11,622 bases of DNA, taken from Pinguiococcus pyrenoidosus (taxonomy: Eukaryota > Sar > Pinguiophyceae > Pinguiochrysidales > Pinguiochrysidaceae). The notes beneath the pieces were generated by a model. The model searched no databases. It worked only from the letters and a program-made list of their open reading frames with translations, and had not been told where the DNA came from. Both the position numbers and the translations under genes were made by a program. This document shows, one piece after another, positions 1 to 7,100 of this stretch (its first letter is position 1; each line of letters opens with the position of its first letter). The stretch spans positions 1 to 11,622 of the forward strand of contig JAAMXY010000689.1 in assembly GCA_019677205.1 (NCBI GenBank). The letters run 5' to 3'.

Positions 1-216
1 GTTTCGCTGCCCTTCTCTTCGATCTCCAGCTCGGAGTCCAGCTTGCGCAGGCCGCGCTCGGACATGTCCGACTCGTCATCGGGCTCGGACTCGGACTGGG
101 ACTCGGATTCGGCCAGCGCCACGCCGCTGGACCTCGGAGACACCGCGCCCAGAAGAGCCATGGCCAGCGGCGCCTCGGACAGCGAGGAGCCGGCGCTGCT
201 TTCCACCTCGGAGTAG
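1..216 (+). CDS. Alternative reading of the left edge: C-terminal tail of an acidic Ser-rich protein (partial)
   Basis: The plus strand is open from base 1 to a TAG at 214-216, 71 codons, with G/C at most third positions. The peptide is Ser/Asp-rich in the middle (SGSDSDWDSDSASA) and ends SEEPALLSTSE, a plausible acidic, disordered C terminus. It would put all genes of the window in one orientation. It shares wobble positions with the minus-strand frame over the same bases, and Ser/Glu/Asp codons such as TCC-GAG and CTC-GGA mirror each other. Codon bias therefore cannot choose between them, and at most one is real. I rate it a little lower because the minus reading has a well-placed start codon. 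No family is recognised. Confidence 0.33.
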   Translation, partial: VSLPFSSISSSESSLRRPRSDMSDSSSGSDSDWDSDSASATPLDLGDTAPRRAMASGASDSEEPALLSTSE

Positions 217-236
217 AATAGCGCCTCGCCACTCAT
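1..236 (-). CDS. Acidic Ser-rich protein, N-terminal part (partial, runs off left edge)
   Basis: On the minus strand an ATG at 236-234 opens a frame that stays open to the edge, about 78 codons. An in-frame TAG lies eight codons upstream, so this is the first possible Met of the frame; the base at minus 3 is A. The visible protein starts MSGEALFYSEVE. It has a small hydrophobic Ala/Leu patch near residues 24-31, then an acidic Ser/Glu/Asp stretch (ESESQSESEPDDESD), then an amphipathic charged segment (RGLRKLDSELEIEE). Third codon positions are strongly G/C, like the kinesin gene. No family is recognised and no function is proposed. The opposite strand reads equally well (1-216, plus) with the same wobble positions, so the strand is uncertain. 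If the minus reading is right, this gene is head-to-head with the kinesin across about 690 bp. Confidence 0.45.
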   Translation of the reverse strand, partial: MSGEALFYSEVESSAGSSLSEAPLAMALLGAVSPRSSGVALAESESQSESEPDDESDMSERGLRKLDSELEIEEKGSE

Positions 237-926
237 GCTGCCTCCGCGGGGGTGCTAGGTCAGTCCATGGCTGCGGCCACCTGGCCAGACTCGAGCGCCA
301 GTCCTCGGGACGCGCGCTTCCACATAGAGCGACGTCTTCGCCAGCACGCAGAAGTCGCTTTAGGATAACAAGGCTCCCTCGCCTCCCCTCGCAGGAGCGT
401 GCGGAAGCCTCCGGGGCCCAACGGGATTGAAGGAGGGGGGGGCACTTCAGGCAGCTGTGTTCAGGAGCGGGTCGCCTCCAGAGAAGGCTCTGGAATCGCT
501 GTCGGTATGGAGGGCTGTTGTTTGGAAGCAGTGCAGGAAGACTCCCGAGGTGAGAACGCCAATGATCGAGGCTCCAACACTGCGCCCGCATTGGATGCGC
601 CCCCAGTTCAGAACGCGGGCGTCACGTGATTAACGGCATGGCACTTCCGAGTGGGACTATGGGACACGATACACCAACAAGGCGTTTCGAAAGCGAGCGG
701 CGGTTTCCTCGCCCCCTAGCTCTTTTTCTTCCGAGTCCCTTCCTCTGCGACCTGCACAGCTCTTTGAGCCCTCGTGGCGCCGTCGATGGCCGCAGCATTT
801 CGCAGCTGAAGAACATGCGCCGGCCTCCCGGGCGTCGACATGAAGCAAAGCTGTGCGCGGCGGCGCCACTTGGAGCTTTGCCCCGAGTCTCATGCGGCGG
901 CGAGAGCTGGATGACTCCCAAGAGCG
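237..926. other. Non-coding gap upstream of the kinesin gene
   Basis: About 690 bp lie between the left-edge gene and the kinesin start. Short frames run through it on both strands, but none has a recognisable protein character. Visible elements are a run of eight G (435-442), an E-box palindrome at 622-629, and a pyrimidine-rich stretch around 718-746, which is common in 5' UTRs. No TATA-like element, tRNA or other RNA gene was seen. An ATG at 911 lies out of frame just ahead of the kinesin ATG and in a weaker context, so it could act as a small upstream start. If the left gene is on the minus strand, this is a bidirectional promoter. Confidence 0.5.
622..629. promoter_or_regulatory. Palindromic E-box TCACGTGA
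   Basis: TCACGTGA is a perfect 8-bp palindrome with the CACGTG core bound by bHLH and bZIP (G-box) factors in many eukaryotes. It lies about 300 bp upstream of the kinesin ATG in non-coding sequence. A single 8-mer match is weak evidence; its position is the only support for a regulatory role. Confidence 0.2.
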
Positions 927-3461
927 ATGGCGCTGAGTGGCGTCGAAGAGCGCGTGAGAGTCGCCGTCCGGGTGCGGCCGTCGACTGGCACCAGCAAGTC
1001 GCCCCTGTGCGTGTCGGACGCGCGCTGCGTCCGCGTGCGCGCCAAGGAGCACCACTTTGATCAGGTGTTCGGGCCGGAGGCGAGCAACGCCGACGTCTAC
1101 GAGTACTTTGATGCGTGCGTCACCGGCGTCACCAATGGTGTGCACACCACGATCTTCGCCTACGGCCCCACGGGCTCTGGCAAGACGCACACCATGCTGG
1201 GCCACGGGCTGGAGGACGCCTGCAAGCAAGGCTGCGTGGATGTGGACGCCAGGGTGGAAGAGCCCTTCAGTGCCTTGGAGCTCAAGGGCGATGGCCTGGG
1301 CATCATTCCGCGCGCCGTCAGCTGTCTCTTCCGCCGCTTGGAGAGCGCGGCGGAGCCGCAGCGCTTCGCGGTGCACATGGCGTACACCCAGATCTACAAC
1401 GAGCGGGTGTTCGATCTGCTGGCCGATCCGCGGCGAGAGCACGCGCTGCAGATCCGAGAGAGCAGCGGAGGCGCGGTGTACGTGCAGGGGCTCACCAAGG
1501 TGCGCTGCGGCACGGCGGAGGAGGTCTTGACTCTCCTGGCGGCGGGTGGGAGACATCGCGCGAGGAGAGAGACCGCGGGCAACAAGCAGAGCTCCCGGAG
1601 CCATGCCATCGTCACGCTCTGCGTGGACATCGAGACCACCGCGGAGCAGATGGTGCTGCGCAGAGCGTCCCTCAACCTCGTCGATTTGGCCGGCTGCGAG
1701 AAGTGGGGAGATCGCTACGGCATGGACGAAGCCGAGACGAGAGAGCTGCTCAGCATCAACACCTCTCTGTCGGCGCTGGGGAACTGCATCAAGGCGCTGC
1801 AGGAGAAGGGTCGCCAGCATGTGCCTTTTCGCGACTCGGCCTTGACGAGGCTCTTGCAGGACGCTCTCGCCGGTGGCGGGCGCACGGCAGTCTTGGCGTG
1901 CATCTCGGAGGACGCGGGCTCCTTGGAAGACAGCATCAGCACGCTGCAGTTTGCGTCTCGTGCGAGCAGCGTGACCTGCAAGGTTCGCACCAACGAAGTC
2001 GTCAGCGACACGGTGCTGCTGAAGAGGGCGCTGCAGGAGATCCAGCGGCTGCGGAGGAAGTTGGGCGTCGAGACCGAAGGAGGCGAGGAGGGCGCAAAGG
2101 GTGAGAAGGAACAGCCGCACCCCACACCGGATAGAGATGTGCGGAAGAAGCTCATCTTCCTCGAGAGTAGCCTGGAGGCTGAGAGGGCAAGGACTGCCGT
2201 GCTCGAGCACAAGATCGAGGAGCTGATGCAGCATCTGCCGGAGCATGCCTTCTCGTCGACAGGAGCAGAAGCGCTGCGTAAGCGGATGGGCAACGTGGAC
2301 GGGGAGCTGCTGACTGAGCACCACGACGAGTCAGAATCCGAGCATCGCTCGACTCCTCCCCTTGGCAGAATTTCTGCCGACATTCCAAGCCCCGATCTGC
2401 GTCTACAGGACAAGCTTGCTGATCCGCCTTTGGGAGCGACGGCCGCAAACGCCTCTCCGGGAAATGCCGAGGCTTGCGAGGCGGCCAACACCCAACACAA
2501 CCGCACGGAAAGCTCTTCCGAAGCAGCGGCCCTCGCAAAGCAAGTAGCTGCCCTACCCAGCTCGAAGGCTGAGCACGAGTCCCCATCATCCAGCGAGAAG
2601 CCGGAGACAGGCTCTAGCGGGAGCAGGACTATCCAGACGCCCGAGGCAAGTGCCCAACCGATGTCGGCTGTGGACAAGGAGCACGCGTTCCAATCCGCGA
2701 CGGAAGGTCGTCTCGACGAACTTGGAATACGAGGGGGCGTCGAAGATGTCGCATGCGCCATGCATGGGCTGAAACGCTGCATTCTTTGCTCTGAGATGAA
2801 GGAGCCGCCGGTAGCTACAGTCCGTCCCAGGCCTTGTGCTGCTGAGCAGGAGCGACCTGCTGCCGGCGAGACCGTCGGGCGCTGTGCGCGTCATAATCTC
2901 CAGAACTGTGTCCTCTGCTCGAGCCCTGCAACGGAAGGTACTTCCAAGGGCGAGATCGAAAGCGCCTACCTTCTTCCGTCGGCGACGCCGTGCAGTAGAC
3001 ACCGCCTCCGAAAGTGCTTTCTGTGCGCGTCGTCGAAGGATCTGGCGGTGAGGCGCTCTCCAACGGTGCTTGAAGCGGCGAGGTGGAGAGACGCGGCGCT
3101 TTCTGGCCGCTCAGCCATCCCTGCGGTTTCCGTTCTTGGCACTCCGGCCATGCAGCCGAAATCACTGCAGAGTATTCACTCCGCCTTCAGCTTCGGCTCT
3201 CCGGAGTCCTCCGCCTTCACACCGGGCTTGGAGTGGCCCCGGGAAGTCGACTTCGAAGCGCTCGCGAGGCAATCCAAGGAGTGCATCTCCGAGAATGCAA
3301 GTCCACAGGAGCCGAACGCAGCAGAAAGTCAAGAGGGGCGCTCTTCCGATCAGCAGCGGCAGCGCAAAGCTCCCAAGAAGGCTCTCAAGGTGCCGTTCTT
3401 GCGGCTGAAGACTCTTCGATCGCCCAAAGGCGTGGCTAACCTGCTCCTCGCCCCCCTGTAA
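927..3461 (+). CDS. Kinesin-like protein with N-terminal motor and three Cys/His motifs in the tail
   Basis: This is a microtubule-dependent ATPase motor of 844 aa. The start is fixed by an in-frame TGA at 912-914 and a GcgATGG context. The motor fills residues 10-355. It has the opening strand VRVAVRVRP (10-18), P-loop GPTGSGKT (80-87), GIIPRA, YTQIYNERVFDLL, switch I NKQSSRSH (219-226), switch II DLAGCE (253-258), the helix NTSLSALGNCIKAL, and HVPFRDSALTRLLQDAL (298-314). All key nucleotide-contact residues are present, so it should be active. The loop before GIIPRA is longer than usual. After the motor come a Leu/Arg-rich helix (362-380), a short coiled coil (about 405-437), a long Ser-rich disordered tail, three C-x2-H-x-L-x2-C-x-L-C motifs (610-700) and a basic C terminus. 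An N-terminal motor usually means plus-end movement, but I cannot assign a kinesin class. The 3' end is uncertain: another coding-like frame follows the stop. Confidence 0.95.
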   Translation: MALSGVEERVRVAVRVRPSTGTSKSPLCVSDARCVRVRAKEHHFDQVFGPEASNADVYEYFDACVTGVTNGVHTTIFAYGPTGSGKTHTMLGHGLEDACKQGCVDVDARVEEPFSALELKGDGLGIIPRAVSCLFRRLESAAEPQRFAVHMAYTQIYNERVFDLLADPRREHALQIRESSGGAVYVQGLTKVRCGTAEEVLTLLAAGGRHRARRETAGNKQSSRSHAIVTLCVDIETTAEQMVLRRASLNLVDLAGCEKWGDRYGMDEAETRELLSINTSLSALGNCIKALQEKGRQHVPFRDSALTRLLQDALAGGGRTAVLACISEDAGSLEDSISTLQFASRASSVTCKVRTNEVVSDTVLLKRALQEIQRLRRKLGVETEGGEEGAKGEKEQPHPTPDRDVRKKLIFLESSLEAERARTAVLEHKIEELMQHLPEHAFSSTGAEALRKRMGNVDGELLTEHHDESESEHRSTPPLGRISADIPSPDLRLQDKLADPPLGATAANASPGNAEACEAANTQHNRTESSSEAAALAKQVAALPSSKAEHESPSSSEKPETGSSGSRTIQTPEASAQPMSAVDKEHAFQSATEGRLDELGIRGGVEDVACAMHGLKRCILCSEMKEPPVATVRPRPCAAEQERPAAGETVGRCARHNLQNCVLCSSPATEGTSKGEIESAYLLPSATPCSRHRLRKCFLCASSKDLAVRRSPTVLEAARWRDAALSGRSAIPAVSVLGTPAMQPKSLQSIHSAFSFGSPESSAFTPGLEWPREVDFEALARQSKECISENASPQEPNAAESQEGRSSDQQRQRKAPKKALKVPFLRLKTLRSPKGVANLLLAPL
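2754..3026 (+). other. Three spaced C-x2-H-x-L-x2-C-x-L-C motifs in the kinesin tail
   Basis: Within the kinesin reading frame, the same 12-residue pattern occurs three times: CAMHGLKRCILC (residues 610-621), CARHNLQNCVLC (653-664) and CSRHRLRKCFLC (689-700). All four putative metal ligands (C, H, C, C) and both Leu positions are kept, while the linkers between copies (31 and 24 residues) differ completely. That points to selection on the motif rather than to a fresh duplication. The ligand set suggests small zinc-binding knuckles or a short binding motif for a partner. This is inference: I recognise no named domain family for it. Confidence 0.75.
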
Positions 3462-3685
3462 CTGCTCAGGACGTCCGAGAGCTCTCGGTGCCGAGACGGC
3501 GTAAGAGAAGGCCTCTCAAGCACAGAAAAGAGCGAGCCGCCAAGGCTGCTGCGGACGGGAGAGCCGGTCTCTCGGCGGTACGTGCTCCGCGGCAGCGCGA
3601 ACTTCACTTCGTCCATGAGGACTTATGGCAGTCCTCCGCACAGGTCGAGAAGTGGAGAAGGCGGAGAGGCTTGAATGATGTGTAG
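3440..3685 (+). other. Coding-like extension beyond the kinesin stop, in another frame
   Basis: A plus-strand frame with no usable ATG is open from 3440 to a TAG at 3683-3685. It is the only frame here that reads like protein: a very basic segment (VPRRRKRRPLKHRKER) followed by a mixed stretch (ELHFVHEDLWQSSAQVEKW), with mostly G/C third positions. It overlaps the last codons of the kinesin at a run of six C (3451-3456). One additional C there would join the two frames and add roughly 75 residues. Another route is a 38-base intron, 3432-3469 (GT...AG, phase 0, with a ctaac branch-like motif near its 5' end), which also joins them in frame. The basic character continues that of the kinesin C terminus, so I think it is more likely kinesin tail than a separate gene. 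Confidence 0.5.
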
Positions 3686-3701
3686 CTATGGCCTGTGGCG
3701 C

Positions 3702-3748
3702 CAGAGACAGAGACAGAGACAGAGACAGAGACAAAGACAGAGACAGAG
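3702..3748 (+). repeat. CAGAGA hexanucleotide microsatellite
   Basis: Seven full CAGAGA units lie in tandem, one of them changed to CAAAGA, followed by a partial unit. The strand is purine-rich, with C every sixth base. It starts 16 bases after the TAG that would end the possible kinesin extension, so it is probably in a 3' UTR or spacer. It produces Ser/Leu-rich shadow frames on the minus strand that are not genes. Confidence 0.95.
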
Positions 3749-3826
3749 GCGAAGAAGAACGAGACTGGCGTTGTTGGCGTTGAAGCCGCTGGACTCTGGA
3801 TCGGGATCAATCATTGGATGAAACAT

Positions 3827-3840
3827 TATATTTAAATAAG
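3827..3840 (+). promoter_or_regulatory. TATA-like AT-rich block
   Basis: TATATTTAAATAAG is by far the most AT-rich stretch of the window. It contains a TATA-box-like core and lies about 30-43 bases ahead of an ATG at 3870 and some 310 bases ahead of the ATG at 4149. It could be the core promoter of the giant gene, with transcription starting near 3860. It could instead be an AT-rich 3'-end processing element of the kinesin transcript (AATAAG). The sequence does not decide. Confidence 0.35.
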
Positions 3841-3869
3841 ATTTAGGGACTGCAAAAGGATACTCGAGT

Positions 3870-4000
3870 ATGAGTATGTCAAGTACCGTTTACAATCTGT
3901 ACAGTGGGATCAGTTTGGCCTACAGTAGTCGAAGCAGACGCACATATTCTCCTATGGCACAGCCGTATAGATTCAGGAGGCGCAAAAAGCGGTTGCCTTC
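3870..4000 (+). other. Possible 5' exon of the giant gene
   Basis: An ATG at 3870 opens a 44-codon frame ending in TGA at 4002-4004; the peptide starts MSMSSTVYNLYSG and ends in a basic RRRKKRLP segment. A strong donor-like GTGAGT begins at 4001, just before the stop. Splicing from there to an AG ending at 4069, 4078 or 4081, after a pyrimidine-rich tract, restores the frame of the giant gene and leads into SRARDARVAEITSLAG ahead of the ATG at 4149. The fit of donor, phase and TATA-like spacing is suggestive, but no transcript evidence is available here. Confidence 0.3.
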
Positions 4001-4148
4001 GTGAGTCTGCGGCGCACCGATGCTCCAAGCGCTTTCCGCTTCCCCTGTCTCTCTCCGAAAGCTTTGAAGATGCTTGAGTAGGGCTCGGGACGCGCGGGTG
4101 GCAGAGATCACAAGCCTGGCCGGTGTGCCGCCAGCTTTCTTCGCTGGA

Positions 4149-7100
4149 ATGGGCGACGACTTCCTCAGAAGCGCAGTTTTAAGCGTCTCTGTAGACAACA
4201 GCGCCGCGAGAGACATTCTAGTTGTCCTCCGCGCCCGTAGTCTGGACTTCTTCCCGCCCACTACCTCGAGAAGCGTGCTGTCGCAATGGTTTTCCAATGG
4301 ATCTTCCGACGGATGGAGCATTTCCGTGGCAGAAATCGGGGCCGTAGCGCTCGAGAAGCGCGTGGTGACACTTACCTGCCTCAAGGACAAGCGCAAGGTG
4401 ACGCTTGAGGGCAGTGGTGCGGATGTGTGCCAGGACCTGAGACTCTGGCACTTGGAGCTGCATGGAATATGGGAACTTGCGCGCTTCCCGCACTCTCAGT
4501 TCCTCTTCCAAGCTTCACAGTGGGGGGCGGACGCCTCTTGCGCAAAGCTCTTCGAAGGGCTGGAGACGCTGCGGCACTGGAGCTCAAAGGCGGCCGCGCT
4601 GGGAAGTCGATGTCGAAGCGATGATGTTGACCAGGCCTTGGCAGCCTGGCAGCAGCGCTTGGTGCTGGACGACGCCTTCACGGTAGCCTGCGTCTTGGCG
4701 GCGAGGCGACCCAGCGCGGTGCAGATGTCCACGGTGTTCACCAGGTCTTCCGTGCCGAGGGAGTGGCTGTGGGCGAAGCATTTGCAGAGCGGCAGGGACA
4801 TGCAGAGCGTTGCCGTGGACGTTCACGCTGGCTTGGTGCTGTTCGGCACGTCCCTGACTCTGCAACCGGGGAACAGTATGCTTCGCCACCACCTCCAGGC
4901 CTTGCAGATTGTCGAGGATCGCAGTGAAGCCTGTCAGGATCTGCTGTACGCGGACGTTGAGCTCGCGGGAAGGCGGATCGTCAGCTTCGTGTCTCCATTC
5001 AGCACCGGGAATGACGCAAGCTTGGCTGCGGCGCTCGCAAAGGCGGGGCACGGCCCGTTCACTTCGGAGCAGCTCCATCTTGGTTCTCACGTAGCTGAGA
5101 AGCTGCACCTCTCCGAGGGTGCATCCGTCTTTAGCCACCTGGCTCCACCCACTGCCCACTTCCGAGATCAGCCGGAGAAAGCGAAGCAAGGCTTAGCTTT
5201 GCTGTCCGCGCCGCTTCTGATGCCTCCCGATCTGCCGCCCTATCTCTGCGACCCTTCGGAAGATGCCGTTGCGGCCATCATTGTGTATGCCGATCAGGAG
5301 CGACAACCCAAGCTGGTCGAGCTGCGACCCCTTCCGGAGCTGCTGGCGAGCCTCAAGAGCCCGTCGGCTCACGAGAGGAGGCGGTCTCTCCCAGGCGCTC
5401 TCCTGCGCAAGGCCCTGAGCCTTCAGGACGATACGACAATTGATAGCCACGGAGAGGAAGTGAAAGACGAGCCGCTGGTCCCGAGGCACCGCACGGCGAG
5501 GAAAGCGGTTGGTGCGGATGCGCATGCTAGAGCTAGCGAACGGGTCTTCGAACGTGCGCGAATCTCGGCGTGCAAAGACATCGGCCTGGCAGGCGCGTAC
5601 CTCGGTACCTTAGTGGCTGATGACGGAGACCATGAGGAAGACGGCGAGGAAGACGGCGAGGAAGACGGCGAGGAAGACGGCGAGGAAGACGGCGAGGAAG
5701 ACGGCGAGGAAGACGGCGAGGAAGACGGCAAGGAAGACGGCGAAGGAGGTGGCGAAGAAGCCGACGACGAGCATTCGAGGTCAAGAAAGACTGTCCGCGA
5801 AGCGGCAGTGGGACGTGCTGCACCCATTTTTGAGCAAATGCGAGGGGAAGTTGCGAGGAGATCTGTGGATTCCGTTCAAACCGGCGACGTCTCGTTTGCG
5901 GTCTTACAGCCACTTGCAGCCTTGCTGGAGTGCCACACATCCCAGGTCTGCCTTGTTGGCGTGCACGTAAGCGGGTTGCACGCCTACGCTCGTGGAGACT
6001 TCAATATCACCTCCCAGTCGAGCGCGATCGACGCGAGGCCCGCGCTGAATCGCCTCGTCTCAGCTTTCTTTGCCAGGCCAGTGTATGGAAACGTGGTGAT
6101 GACCATGCCAGTCTTGAACCAAGCCAAAACGGAAGCCGTGGTGCCCACCAACGACGGCCTTGAGAAAGCAGAGCGATCGACGCTGTCCCTTCTGCGCAAC
6201 TCGATGTCGGCAAGGCTCTCGTTTTCTCCAAGTCGCGAAAGCTTCAGATCGACGGGCAGCTCCCGTAAGAAGCACAGCTTGTCGCCGAAGTTTGCGGTGT
6301 CCTCAAGAGAAGGGATCCGACGACGCCTCTTGAACAGATCATTTTCACCGCGCTTTCGCAGCGAGTTTCTAGAGTATTTGCACCACGAGGCAAGCACGTC
6401 GCTTGACGGTAAGGGCCCGCCGCTAGAGCCACTGCCAGTTCTGGCTGAGGACGAGAATCTGCACAAGCTACCGTTCGAGGCGCGGCGCTCTCTTATTTTG
6501 ACGTCTTCGTACTTGCGCTCCGAGTACTGTGCGGTGTTTGCGAATCGCCTTCACATGGCCACCTGCGATGACCTTGCTTGTGACGGGTACGTGCAGGCGT
6601 GCCGACAAGCTGGGGACGCCGGCCCACTCTTTGTCTGCCACGCACGCCAGCTATGCGATCTGCTTCATGACGCCGGGATCAACCTGCGGTACCTGTCAAG
6701 GGTTCTACGATACGTGGAGCTTCGAGCTGCCCATCATTTGGGACGGCCGGAAGGGCCGATCCCGTTGGAGGAAGCCACGCAAGGTAACCTTGGGCATGGG
6801 ACGCCACCTTTCCTGAGCTTGACGCAGTCGAAGATGATCGGCGACTTGGTAGTAGCCGAGGTGATTGCGCGGGCGGCCAAGAATGCGATGCGGTGGAGGT
6901 GCCTTTCCAGGGGAATCAGCTTTTCCCTCCAGGCAAAGGATGCGAATGCTCCCGGACAGATTTATAAGAAACTGGCGGCGACGTTGGTGAATGGCATCAT
7001 GCTGGGCCTGGAATGTGATCGCAGGAGACTTCGACAGGGCGCGGGCCGAGCGACGTCGCTCTATGGAGGCCTGTCGAGCACTTGGTCAAAGCACCTGGAG

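Larger units (their letters stand above)
3686..4148 (+). other. Gap between the kinesin and the giant gene
   Basis: About 460 bp after the TAG at 3685, less G/C-rich than the genes. It contains a CAGAGA microsatellite, a TATA-like AT-rich block (3827-3840), a short ATG-led frame (3870-4004) that may be a 5' exon, and a pyrimidine-rich tract (4031-4057) that may precede a splice acceptor. The giant gene's own frame is open from 4068, just after a TGA at 4065-4067, but has no ATG before 4149. The AT-rich block could equally serve kinesin 3'-end formation. No RNA gene was seen. Confidence 0.5.

Noticed and set aside
76-591. A 171-codon minus-strand frame across the left gap
   Set aside because: Its end overlaps the acidic left-edge frames and reads as Arg/Gly-rich there. 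A short middle part looks passable, but there is no domain and codon bias is weak.
1115-2104. A 329-codon plus-strand frame inside the kinesin
   Set aside because: An out-of-frame reading of the motor domain, Arg/Gly/Ala/His-rich; the kinesin frame has the conserved motifs.
657-2324. A 555-codon minus-strand open frame opposite the kinesin motor
   Set aside because: It mirrors a G/C-biased gene whose motor motifs are unmistakable. The peptide is rich in Arg, Gln, Leu and His with no domain, typical of an antisense shadow.
1715-2782. A 355-codon minus-strand open frame opposite the kinesin tail
   Set aside because: Ser/Ala/Leu-rich antisense translation of the tail; no motif, and it overlaps a well-supported gene.
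4074-4076. TTG as the start of the giant protein
   Set aside because: The frame is open here, but TTG is not a usual eukaryotic start. The first in-frame ATG is 4149, unless an upstream exon is used.
3686-4148. Search for a tRNA or other RNA gene in the gap
   Set aside because: No cloverleaf-type B box or paired stems were seen by eye; the region shows only the microsatellite, the AT-rich block and the possible exon.
5423-5940. Ser/Pro-rich and Arg/Leu-rich minus-strand frames, and an RKTA plus-strand frame, over the EEDG repeat
   Set aside because: Artefacts of a 12-bp repeat that has no stop codon in several frames.
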